DNA from: Haloarculaceae archaeon
Lineage (GTDB): Archaea > Halobacteriota > Halobacteria > Halobacteriales > Haloarculaceae
Reading direction: 5' to 3'
Assembly (NCBI GenBank): GCA_018609665.1
Contig: JAHENN010000080.1
Span: forward strand, 1 to 13,330
Length of the DNA: 13,330 nucleotides
Below, piece after piece: positions 6,424 to 12,741 of the stretch (the stretch's first letter is position 1; every line of letters starts with the position of its first letter). The notes below the pieces were generated by a model that did not search any database, was not told where the DNA came from, and saw nothing but the letters and a program-made list of their open reading frames with translations. Both the position numbers and the translations under genes were made by a program.

Positions 6424-6615
6424 TCAGGAGCTGGCGTCGGCGCCGCCGCGGTCGGCGTCGCCCGCCGCGGTCGGCGCCGGCGCGACCGACCCACAGGTCC
6501 GTACGTACTGTCGGAGCTGCGCACGCGAGAGGCCGGCGTGCCGTGCGGCCTCGGCCTCGTCCAGGTCGCCGTTGAGGTACAGTGCGACGGCGGTGCGGAC
6601 CTGTGTGCCCGACAT
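6424..6615 (-). CDS. Small HTH-like protein (63 aa)
   Basis: The first ~40 residues, SGTQVRTAVALYLNGDLDEA then EAARHAGLSRAQLRQYVRTC, look like a helical repeat ending in a resolvase-like helix-turn-helix (AARHAGLSRAQLRQYV), followed by an Ala/Asp-rich disordered tail. Comparable short proteins are common in haloarchaea and are usually called hypothetical or putative DNA-binding. ATG 6613-6615 is used; a GTG one codon upstream (6616-6618) is the alternative. A GCTTTAGG element at about 6642-6649 is 27-34 bases upstream. It sits between convergent and tandem small-protein genes with no obvious target. Confidence 0.72.
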   Translation of the reverse strand: MSGTQVRTAVALYLNGDLDEAEAARHAGLSRAQLRQYVRTCGSVAPAPTAAGDADRGGADASS

Positions 6616-6675
6616 CACGGTCGTACTAGCCGACGTCGGAACCTAAAGCTTTCTCCGACTCCCGGGCCGGCGGGC

Positions 6676-6927
6676 TCACGCCCGGGCGACGGCGTCGGCG
6701 ACGAGCTTGTACAGCAGCGCGACGCTCCCGACGAAGGTGGCCACGAAGCCGACGACGGAGAAGACGAGACCGAGCAGTCGCCCGACCGTGGAAAACTCCG
6801 AAATCGGCAGGAGAAACCCGGGGCCCACCAGCTGCAGCAGCACCCCGACCAGGACGACCAGGTAGATGGCGACCATCTCGCGGCTGACGGCGTACGTGAG
6901 TGCCTCCTCGGCGTCGACTGGTTCCAT
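6676..6927 (-). CDS. Small two-helix membrane protein (83 aa)
   Basis: An 83-aa hypothetical protein with a short amphipathic start (MEPVDAEEALTYAVSREM) and two strong membrane helices, about residues 19-41 (containing VAIYLVVLVGVLLQLVG) and 50-75 (GLLGLVFSVVGFVATFVGSV-like), ending in a KLVADAVARA tail. No recognised domain. A clear TTTTTATT lies on the minus strand 22-29 bases before ATG 6925-6927, so this gene has its own strong leaderless promoter rather than depending on the isomerase gene upstream. Function unknown. Confidence 0.78.
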   Translation of the reverse strand: MEPVDAEEALTYAVSREMVAIYLVVLVGVLLQLVGPGFLLPISEFSTVGRLLGLVFSVVGFVATFVGSVALLYKLVADAVARA

Positions 6928-6945
6928 GATTCGGCTGGTAGGCGG

Positions 6946-6957
6946 CTGAATAAAAAC
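6946..6957 (-). promoter_or_regulatory. TATA box of the 83-aa membrane protein gene
   Basis: The minus strand reads GGTTTTTATTCAG, the most A/T-rich stretch nearby, centred about 25 bases before the ATG at 6927. It also falls just after the end of the isomerase gene (stop at 6972), in only 44 bases of gap. Confidence 0.6.
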
Positions 6958-6971
6958 CTTCCCGACCCGGC

Positions 6972-7553
6972 CTACCCCTCGAAGTCCCGCCGCATCGCGA
7001 TCTCGAACCACGGACACAGCCGGAGCTGGCGGTACCACTTCGGGTTGGCGTGGAGCCGGCGGTACGGGGCCCACAGCAGCCCGGCGACCTCCTCCTCGTC
7101 GGGGTCCAGCGACGGCTCGTCGAGCGTACACTGCAGCACCGAGCAGACCTCCCACTCCAGGCCCTCGTCCATGTAGTAGCGCTTGTACTCGAACTTGTCC
7201 GTCACCCGGAGGTCGCTGTACTGCTCGGGCGTGACGCCGAGTTCCTCCTCGAGGCGCTGGCGGGTCGCCTCCGCCTGGCTCTGGCCCTCGGCGGGGTGGG
7301 AGGCGACGGTACCGTCCCAGAAGGTGTCCCACAGGCGCTTGTCCGGCGCCCGCTGGGCCAGGAGGATGTGACCGTCGCCGTCGAAGACCAGGGCGGTGAA
7401 CGCGCGGTGGCGGACGCCGTCGCCGGTGTGGGCCTCGAGTCGGTTGACCGTCCCCTCGGGGTCGTCGTTCTCGTCGACCGCGATGACGTCCTGGAGGGCG
7501 TTCTCGTGCTCTGCCGTCCCCGACCCGACCGGGTCGATGTCGTCCGCGCTCAT
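6972..7553 (-). CDS. idi: Isopentenyl-diphosphate delta-isomerase, type 1 (Nudix fold), lacking the catalytic Cys
   Basis: Family members interconvert IPP and DMAPP for archaeal lipid and carotenoid synthesis. The 193-aa product aligns with type 1 IDI: DENDDPEGTVNRLEAH (28-42), HRAFTALVFDGDGHILLAQR (49-68), KRLWDTFWDGTVASHP (72-87), the Nudix-like helix EATRQRLEEELG, and EWEVC (133-137). From what I recall of E. coli IDI, the metal ligands H25, H32, H69, E114 and E116 match H42, H49, H86, E133 and E135, and Y104 matches Y123. The catalytic C67 position is Ala84, so activity or mechanism may differ. ATG 7551-7553 is supported by CTTAAC about 24-31 bases upstream. An alternative is a Nudix hydrolase derived from IDI. 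HMG-CoA synthase of the same pathway lies 5 kb away. Confidence 0.87.
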   Translation of the reverse strand: MSADDIDPVGSGTAEHENALQDVIAVDENDDPEGTVNRLEAHTGDGVRHRAFTALVFDGDGHILLAQRAPDKRLWDTFWDGTVASHPAEGQSQAEATRQRLEEELGVTPEQYSDLRVTDKFEYKRYYMDEGLEWEVCSVLQCTLDEPSLDPDEEEVAGLLWAPYRRLHANPKWYRQLRLCPWFEIAMRRDFEG

Positions 7554-7653
7554 GCGGAACCAATCGGCAACCGCTGTTAAGGCCTCTTCGACTCTACCGC
7601 CGCCCGGGCGGTGCCGGTGCCGGCGTCGGCGTCGGCGCAGGCCGTCGGTTCCA

Positions 7654-9285
7654 TCAGTCGTCGGCCGCGGCCGGCGAGTCACCTGCCGTGCCGGCCGCAT
7701 CGGTGCCGAACCGGTCGACCCGGTCCAGCAGCCGGTCGGTCCGCCGGTCGAGGTCGTCGACCCGCGAGAGGACGTCCTCGACGGTGTCCCGCTGTGCGTC
7801 GACGGCCTCGGCGGCGGCGGCGGCCCGTTCGGCGGTCCGCTCGGTTCGCTCGCCGACCCCTTCGGCCATTCCGACCACCTGCTCGGTCGTCCGTGCCTGG
7901 TCGTCGGTGGTCCGGCTGATGGACTGGACCCCCTCGTTGGCCTCCTCGACGGTCGCTATCGCCCGTTCGAGCTCCTCGGCCCCCTCCCGGATCGCCTCGA
8001 GTCCGGTTTCGACTCGTCGGTCGGTGTCCCGCAGCGCCTCGGTGAACTCGTCGCTGTACTCCTGGAGCCCGGCGATGAGCTCCTCGACGCGGTCGGTCTT
8101 GTCGGCCGTCTCGTCAGCCAGTGACTTCACCTCGTTGGCGACGACGCCGAAGCCGTCGCCGACCTCGCCGCCGTCGCCGCCGGCGCGGGCCGCCTCGATG
8201 TTGGCGTTCAGCGCCAGGATGTTCGTCTGCTCGGCGATGTCGCCGATGAGGTCGACCACCTCGCCGATCTCGTCCATTCCCTCCTCGAGCCGGTCGACGG
8301 CCGCCGTCGTCGTCGAGACCTGCTCGCGGACGGCGGTCATCTCCTCGACGGCCTCGTCGACGCGGGCGGTCACCTGCCGGCCCATCTCCGCGGCGGCATC
8401 GGACTTCTCGGCGACCTCGTCGGAGGAGGCGGCGATCTCCTCGACGGACGCCGAGAGGTCGGTCATCTCGTCGGCGGCGGCCTCGGTGGTGTCGAGCTGC
8501 TCGTCGGAGACCTCCCGGACGGCGGCCGCCTGCTCCTCGATGCGGTCGCTGCGCTCCTCGACGTCGCGGGCTGCCGCCGCCACCTGGTCGATGGCGGCGT
8601 CGACCTCGAGGGCGAACTCCCGGACCTCCTCGACGGTGTCGGCGATGTCGTCCATCATCCGGTTGAAGCTCGTCGCGATCTCCTGCATGGCGGCGTTGTC
8701 GACGTCGGCGTCCATCCGCTGTGAGAGGTCGCCCGCCGCCGCCCGCTGCATCACCGCCTGGTAGGCTTCCGCCTGTGCGGTGAGCGACTCGTTCAGCTCC
8801 TCGACCTCCCGGACCGCCTCGCGGCGCTCGGCCTCCGCCGCCTCGGCCTGCTCGCGGAGCGAGCGCGACATCTGCTCGATGGTGTCGTAGACGAGACCGA
8901 CCTCGTCCTTCCGGGTCACGTCGAAGCCGACGTCGTAGACGCCGTCGTCGGTGCGCTCGACGCCGTCGGCGACCCGTTCCAGGGAGGCGTACACCTCGCT
9001 GAGCCCGAGCACCGGCGGCAGCGCGCTCAGGAAGACGATCACGGCGACGGCCGCCCAGACGCTCCCGATGCCTGCCGCCACCAGGGCGCCGGCGGCGCCG
9101 AAGCCGGCACCCACCCCGAGCACGATGAGCACCGCGATGCGGAGAGCGAACCGCCGGCGGATGATCTCGGGATAGTACGGCTCGACGCCGAGCATCGCAT
9201 TGCCGATGCGGGAGAGCACGCCGCCGAGCAGTCCGGTGTTCTCTCCGCTCGCCGACTCGTACTGGCCCGCGCTGCTGGCTGTCAT
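7654..9285 (-). CDS. Methyl-accepting chemotaxis protein / halobacterial transducer without an extracellular sensor domain
   Basis: The 543-aa protein relays a stimulus to CheA/CheW. After a ~40-residue cytoplasmic start come two membrane helices (about 47-68 and 73-94) separated by only a few residues, so there is no external ligand domain; that plan is shared by transducers that read a membrane partner or membrane state. Two HAMP-like regions follow (about 92-145 and 170-215, the second with RAAAGDLSQRMDADVDN), then a long coiled coil with the signalling hairpin DIAEQTNILALNANIEAARA (about 359-378) and VVANEVKSLADE. The hairpin carries four extra residues compared with the usual tip. ATG 9283-9285 gives MTASSAGQYE; an in-frame start at 9336 adds 17 unlikely residues. 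No receptor or che gene is adjacent, so the signal is unknown. Confidence 0.93.
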   Translation of the reverse strand: MTASSAGQYESASGENTGLLGGVLSRIGNAMLGVEPYYPEIIRRRFALRIAVLIVLGVGAGFGAAGALVAAGIGSVWAAVAVIVFLSALPPVLGLSEVYASLERVADGVERTDDGVYDVGFDVTRKDEVGLVYDTIEQMSRSLREQAEAAEAERREAVREVEELNESLTAQAEAYQAVMQRAAAGDLSQRMDADVDNAAMQEIATSFNRMMDDIADTVEEVREFALEVDAAIDQVAAAARDVEERSDRIEEQAAAVREVSDEQLDTTEAAADEMTDLSASVEEIAASSDEVAEKSDAAAEMGRQVTARVDEAVEEMTAVREQVSTTTAAVDRLEEGMDEIGEVVDLIGDIAEQTNILALNANIEAARAGGDGGEVGDGFGVVANEVKSLADETADKTDRVEELIAGLQEYSDEFTEALRDTDRRVETGLEAIREGAEELERAIATVEEANEGVQSISRTTDDQARTTEQVVGMAEGVGERTERTAERAAAAAEAVDAQRDTVEDVLSRVDDLDRRTDRLLDRVDRFGTDAAGTAGDSPAAADD

Positions 9286-9368
9286 GTTCGTCCGCGCGTA
9301 CGGAACGGAGCAGTATTGTACCGGGGCTCGACTCACCGGACGATACGGCCGTGAGGTGACCGCGCCGG

Positions 9369-9782
9369 TCAGCCCAGCTTCTCGTCGAGGATGAGCCGCG
9401 TCTTCGTGTTGACGACCTCCTCGAGGTCCCGGGCGCGGCTTATCATCTCGTTGAGCGCGCTCGTGTCGGTGGCGTCGGCGACGACGACGACGTCCTCCTC
9501 GCCGGAGACCTGCCAGACGAAGTCCACCTCCGTCCAGTCGGCCATCCGCTCGGAGATGTCGCCCGTGTCGACGTCGACGGCGACGCCGATCTCGACCATC
9601 GCCTTGACGTTGCCCGTCCGGGTGGCGACGGTGAACCGCTCGATGATCCCCTCGTCGACGAGCCGCTCGACCCGGTTGCGGACCGTCCCCTCGGAGGTGC
9701 CGACGCGGTCGGCGATCTCGGTGTACGGCGTCCGCGAGTCCCGCCGGAGGATGGTCAGTATCTCCCGGTCCAGTTCGTCCAT
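9369..9782 (-). CDS. Lrp/AsnC-family transcriptional regulator (137 aa)
   Basis: A compact feast/famine regulator. Residues 1-50 are the winged HTH (MDELDREILTILRRDSRTPY, then IADRVGTSEGTVRNRVERL), and residues about 60-135 are the RAM ligand-binding/oligomerisation domain (VKAMVEIGVAVDVDTG, VDFVWQVSGEEDVVVVADA, TKTRLIL). Lrp proteins bind DNA as dimers or octamers and usually respond to amino acids. It is divergent from carA with a 102-base gap that contains the perfect palindrome TTACGAA-T-TTCGTAA, positioned next to its own TATA-like GGTAAGTG (about 26-33 bases before ATG 9780-9782). The arrangement suggests autoregulation and control of carA, hence of arginine/pyrimidine precursor supply; this is inference from context. 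Confidence 0.92.
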   Translation of the reverse strand: MDELDREILTILRRDSRTPYTEIADRVGTSEGTVRNRVERLVDEGIIERFTVATRTGNVKAMVEIGVAVDVDTGDISERMADWTEVDFVWQVSGEEDVVVVADATDTSALNEMISRARDLEEVVNTKTRLILDEKLG

Positions 9783-9818
9783 CGAGGTGCGACGGTTCGA
9801 CCCGCCCCCACTTACCGA

Positions 9819-9833
9819 TTACGAATTTCGTAA
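9819..9833. promoter_or_regulatory. Lrp-type operator candidate TTACGAA-T-TTCGTAA
   Basis: A perfect 7+1+7 palindrome between the divergent Lrp regulator and carA. Its right half TTTCGTAA recurs at 9878-9885, overlapping the carA start codon and exactly 52 bases (about five helical turns) away. Spaced half-sites on one helix face suit octameric Lrp wrapping. The palindrome is seen; the binding protein is inferred. Confidence 0.65.
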
Positions 9834-9850
9834 CCTCGCTTCGAACACAA

Positions 9851-9860
9851 GGATTATTTG
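9851..9860 (+). promoter_or_regulatory. TATA box of carA
   Basis: GGATTATTTG lies 25-34 bases before the carA ATG at 9885, the position expected for a leaderless haloarchaeal transcript. It sits between the two TTTCGTAA copies, so a protein bound to both could occlude it. Confidence 0.6.
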
Positions 9861-9884
9861 CCGGTGCGTCGTACGCGTTTCGTA

Positions 9885-10946
9885 ATGACCGAGGCCTACG
9901 TCGCGCTGGAGGACGGCCGGGTCGTCGAGGCCCGCAGCCGCGCCCCCGGCCGCAGCCGCGGGGAACTCGTGTTCACGACCGCCTACACCGGCTACGAGGA
10001 GTCGCTCACCGACCCCAGCTACGAGGAGCAGGTGCTCACCTTCTCGTACCCGCTCATCGGCAACTACGGCGTCCGCGAGGCGCGGTTCGAGTCCGACCGG
10101 GTCCACCCGCGGGCCGCCGTCGCCCGCGAGTTCACCGAGGACGTCGCCGCCTGGCTCGAGTCCGAGGGCGTCCCCGCCGTCGACCACCTCGACACCCGCG
10201 ACCTCGTCACCGGCATCCGCGAGCAGGGGGCGATGCAGTGCGGCATCGCCGCCGGCCCGGACGCCACCCCCGAGGCCGCCGAGGCCGAACTCGAGGCCTG
10301 CGTCGGGATGAGCGACCACACCGACATCGGCGCGCAGGTCAGCACCGCCGAACGGTACACCCACAACCCCGACGGCGACGGCCCGACGGTCGCGCTGATC
10401 GACTGCGGCGCGAAGGGCTCCATCGCCGACTCCCTGCTGGAGCGGGACGCCGTCGTCGAGGTGCTGCCGTACGACGCGACCGTCGCCGACGTCGAGGCCG
10501 TCGAGCCGGACGTGCTGTTCATCTCCAACGGCCCCGGCGACCCGAAGAACTTCGAGGCCGCCGCCGCTCTCGTCGAGGAGTACGTCGGCGACCTGCCGAT
10601 GGCCGGCATCTGTCTCGGCCAGCAGGTCATCGCCAACGCCCTCGGCGGCGAGACCGAGAAGATGGAGTTCGGCCACCGCGGCGTCAACCAGCCCGTCCAG
10701 GACCTCCGCTCCGGGCAGGTCGTCATGACCACCCAGAACCACGGCTACACCGTCGCCGACCCCGGCGACCTGGAGGTGACGCAGATCAACGTCAACGACG
10801 ACACCCCCGAGGGCCTGGAGAGCGACGGCCTCGGCGTCATCACCCGCCAGTACCACCCCGAGGCCAACCCCGGCCCCCACGACACGCTCGGCTTCTTCGA
10901 CGACGTCGTCGAGATGGTCGAGGCGCCGACACCCAACGCCGACTGA
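9885..10946 (+). CDS. carA: Carbamoyl-phosphate synthase small subunit (glutaminase)
   Basis: CarA hydrolyses glutamine and passes ammonia to CarB for carbamoyl phosphate, feeding pyrimidine and arginine synthesis. The 353-aa length is normal. The N-terminal CPSase domain shows ELVFTTAYTGYEESLTDPSY (27-46) and LIGNYGV; the class I glutamine amidotransferase domain has ISNGPGDP (213-220), the nucleophile in GICLGQQ (C243), NHGY (285-288) and the triad YHPEANPGP (H324, E326). ATG 9885-9887 is chosen over an in-frame ATG at 9858 because MTEAYVALEDG matches the usual start and a TATA element lies at 9851-9860. carB does not follow; the next gene is a GNAT protein with its own promoter, so carB must be elsewhere. 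Divergent Lrp regulator probably controls it. Confidence 0.97.
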   Translation: MTEAYVALEDGRVVEARSRAPGRSRGELVFTTAYTGYEESLTDPSYEEQVLTFSYPLIGNYGVREARFESDRVHPRAAVAREFTEDVAAWLESEGVPAVDHLDTRDLVTGIREQGAMQCGIAAGPDATPEAAEAELEACVGMSDHTDIGAQVSTAERYTHNPDGDGPTVALIDCGAKGSIADSLLERDAVVEVLPYDATVADVEAVEPDVLFISNGPGDPKNFEAAAALVEEYVGDLPMAGICLGQQVIANALGGETEKMEFGHRGVNQPVQDLRSGQVVMTTQNHGYTVADPGDLEVTQINVNDDTPEGLESDGLGVITRQYHPEANPGPHDTLGFFDDVVEMVEAPTPNAD

Positions 10947-10969
10947 CACTCTGTCTCACGCCGCCGGCA

Positions 10970-10980
10970 GCCCTTTTATC
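10970..10980 (+). promoter_or_regulatory. TATA box of the GNAT gene
   Basis: CCCTTTTATCC lies about 21-30 bases before the ATG at 11001, in the 54-base gap after carA. This indicates that the acetyltransferase gene is not simply part of a carA operon. Confidence 0.6.
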
Positions 10981-11000
10981 CAGGCCCCGTCACCGCCGAC

Positions 11001-11627
11001 ATGGCGCTGTTTCCCCGTGCCGCCGAGAGCCCGCGCCTGCGGTACGAGCTCGTCCACCCCGACTCGTTCGACCCCTACGAGATGTACGAGCACGCCCGCG
11101 AGGGCGCCCCGGGCATCGACGAGATCACCCGGTGGGTGACGTGGGACCCCCACGCCCACCCGAAGGAGACCGCGGCGTTCGTCGCCTTCGCCGGCGAGCA
11201 GTTCGACGACGACGAGGCCGTCACGTTCGCCGTCTACCCCCGCGACGGCGAGGACGGCGCCGGCGAGTTTGCCGGCACCTGCGGGCTCTCCGTCGACTGG
11301 GACCTGCGGCGCGGCGAGCTGGGCGTCTGGTTCCGCAAGCCGTTCTGGGGCCGCGGCTACTCCGGCGAGCGCGCCCGGACGCTGGCGGCGCTGGCTTTCG
11401 ACGTCCTCGACATCGAGGTCGTCTGCGTCACCCACGACCCGGACAACGAGAAATCCGGCCGGGCCATCCAGAAGTACGTCGACGCGATGGGCGGCCGGAG
11501 GGAGGGTCGCGTCCGCAACGGCGTCGTCATCGGCGACGAGCCGCGGGACGTGGTGCGGTACTCGATTACCGTTGCGGAGTGGCAGGAGGCGACCGGCGGC
11601 GACTACGACGCGGAGTTCGAGTGGTGA
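11001..11627 (+). CDS. GNAT-family N-acetyltransferase (RimJ/RimL-like, 208 aa)
   Basis: Transfers an acetyl group from acetyl-CoA to an amine. The acetyl-CoA loop is visible as FRKPFWGRGYSGE (residues 111-123, RxxGxG/A-type) after the beta-4 strand GELGVW, and the later VVCVTHDPDNEKSGRAIQKY (140-159) is the motif B strand and helix typical of RimJ/RimL-type GNATs, where the N side chain contacts CoA. The N-terminus has the family's WVTWDPHAHPKET substrate-side segment. Target is not predictable; ribosomal proteins, small amines or antibiotics are possible. Highly acidic overall. It follows carA by 54 bases with an intervening TATA element, and is followed by a small membrane protein gene 70 bases on. 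Confidence 0.92.
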   Translation: MALFPRAAESPRLRYELVHPDSFDPYEMYEHAREGAPGIDEITRWVTWDPHAHPKETAAFVAFAGEQFDDDEAVTFAVYPRDGEDGAGEFAGTCGLSVDWDLRRGELGVWFRKPFWGRGYSGERARTLAALAFDVLDIEVVCVTHDPDNEKSGRAIQKYVDAMGGRREGRVRNGVVIGDEPRDVVRYSITVAEWQEATGGDYDAEFEW

Positions 11628-11697
11628 TTCTCGGGACCCGGCGGCGGCCGTCGCTCCGAAACCGATACCCGACTCGACGCCGCAGCGGGGCGTAGGG

Positions 11698-12084
11698 ATG
11701 TCGATCGAGCGACCGGCCGCGGTCGTCGCCGCCGTCGCCGGCACGGTCGGCGCCGCCGTCGCCGGCCTGCTGCTTTCGGTCCGGTTCGGCGGACGGACGG
11801 CCGTCCTGTCCGGCTTCGGCATGGGCGTCGCCGTCGTCGGCGTCGCCCTCGCCGTCGGCGTCGCCGGCTGGGTCCGTGTCGCCGGCGTCGACGGGGGCGG
11901 CCTCTACCCCGCCGCCGCCGGGATGGCGTCGGCCTCGGTGCTGCTGTTCGCGTCCGCTAACCGGCTCGCGGGCGGCGGCGACCGCACGACGGCCTCGCTG
12001 GCACTGGTCGCCGCGGGGGTGCTGGTGGTCGTCGGCTTCGCGCTCGTCATCGTCGGGCACGTCCGGGCGGCCGACGAGCGGTGA
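11698..12084 (+). CDS. Small four-helix membrane protein (128 aa)
   Basis: A hypothetical integral membrane protein rich in Ala, Val and Gly. Hydrophobic segments fall at about residues 7-28, 34-57, 68-87 and 98-121, joined by short loops (SVRFGGRT, VRVAGVDGGGLY, NRLAGGGDRT), with a charged C-terminus HVRAADER. No conserved catalytic motif was recognised. ATG 11698-11700 follows a GTAGGG stretch. Codon-position GC bias is strong and matches neighbouring real genes, arguing that it is coding. Function unknown. Confidence 0.8.
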   Translation: MSIERPAAVVAAVAGTVGAAVAGLLLSVRFGGRTAVLSGFGMGVAVVGVALAVGVAGWVRVAGVDGGGLYPAAAGMASASVLLFASANRLAGGGDRTTASLALVAAGVLVVVGFALVIVGHVRAADER

Positions 12085-12185
12085 CTCGCCCCCCGCAGAT
12101 CTCGTCCCGGTCGAACCCCGACCCGCGGAACCGCGTCTCGTTCGGCCGATCATCCGGAGCGGCGACGACCGCGAGGGGACACAAG

Positions 12186-12194
12186 ACATATATC
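12186..12194 (+). promoter_or_regulatory. TATA box upstream of the 12217/12259 gene
   Basis: ACATATATC is a near-ideal archaeal TATA element in GC-rich DNA. Its spacing puts transcription start near 12215-12219, which coincides with an in-frame ACG codon (12217) and lies about 42 bases before the first in-frame ATG. The remainder of the 12085-12216 gap shows nothing else. Confidence 0.6.
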
Positions 12195-12258
12195 GGCCGG
12201 CCGTCCCCGACTCCCCACGAGCGTCGACGTACTGGCGGCGCCGTACACCGGCGCGTTC

Positions 12259-12711
12259 ATGCCCGTGGTGGCCGGCGTCCACGGCTGGGTCCCGGGGACG
12301 CTCTGTGCGCCGGTCCTCGTCGCCGGCCGGGTCCGCGGGCTCTTCGCCTCGGTGCCCGGGCCGAACTGGGGGGGCAGCTACGCCCTCTGGACCCCCGTCC
12401 CGGCCGCCGTCTGGGGATTCGTCTGGGGCGTCGTCGTCTCGGTGAGCCCGGCGGTCCGGAGGCCAACCGAGGCGGCCCCCCTCCACGTCGCCGGCGTCGA
12501 CGGCATCGTCGCCGCGACGGCGGTCTCGCTTCTCGCGTGGCCGGCGCTCCTGCTGTACGTCCTGCCCCGCCGCGGCCTCCGGTGGTACGACGACCGCGCG
12601 ACGACGGTCCCGCTCGTCCTCGGGTGGGTCGTCTGGTACGTCTGTCTCCTGGCGGGGCCCGCCTACGCGCTGTCGGTGTTCGCGGGATTCGGGCAGTCCT
12701 TCTGGGCCTGA
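12259..12711 (+). CDS. Hypothetical membrane protein (150 aa from ATG; may begin further upstream)
   Basis: Hydrophobic segments occur at about residues 1-27, 43-63, 78-101 and 115-143, with charged loops between (SPAVRRPTEAAPLH, LPRRGLRWYDDRATT), so this is a polytopic membrane protein of unknown function. Open frame continues upstream of ATG 12259: codons from 12217 read T-S-V-D-V-L-A-A-P-Y-T-G-A-F and extend the first hydrophobic segment naturally. The promoter TATA element at 12188-12193 is 24-29 bases before that ACG. The true start could therefore be a non-standard ACG at 12217 or a decayed ATG, with ATG 12259 as the only standard start. The gene ends 30 bases from the convergent HMG-CoA synthase gene. 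Confidence 0.75.
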   Translation: MPVVAGVHGWVPGTLCAPVLVAGRVRGLFASVPGPNWGGSYALWTPVPAAVWGFVWGVVVSVSPAVRRPTEAAPLHVAGVDGIVAATAVSLLAWPALLLYVLPRRGLRWYDDRATTVPLVLGWVVWYVCLLAGPAYALSVFAGFGQSFWA

Positions 12712-12741
12712 GCAGCTCCGGCGCCGTGGACGCGCCGCCGC

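Noticed and set aside
9819..10949. Long antisense open frame (376 codons) opposite carA
   Set aside because: It mirrors the carA codons and has the low-complexity Gly/Val/Asp composition typical of antisense frames in high-GC genomes; carA is certain.
11566..12486. Minus-strand open frame rich in Arg, Asp and Gly opposite the small membrane proteins
   Set aside because: No domain or promoter; composition is that of an antisense shadow, whereas the plus frames give coherent membrane helices.
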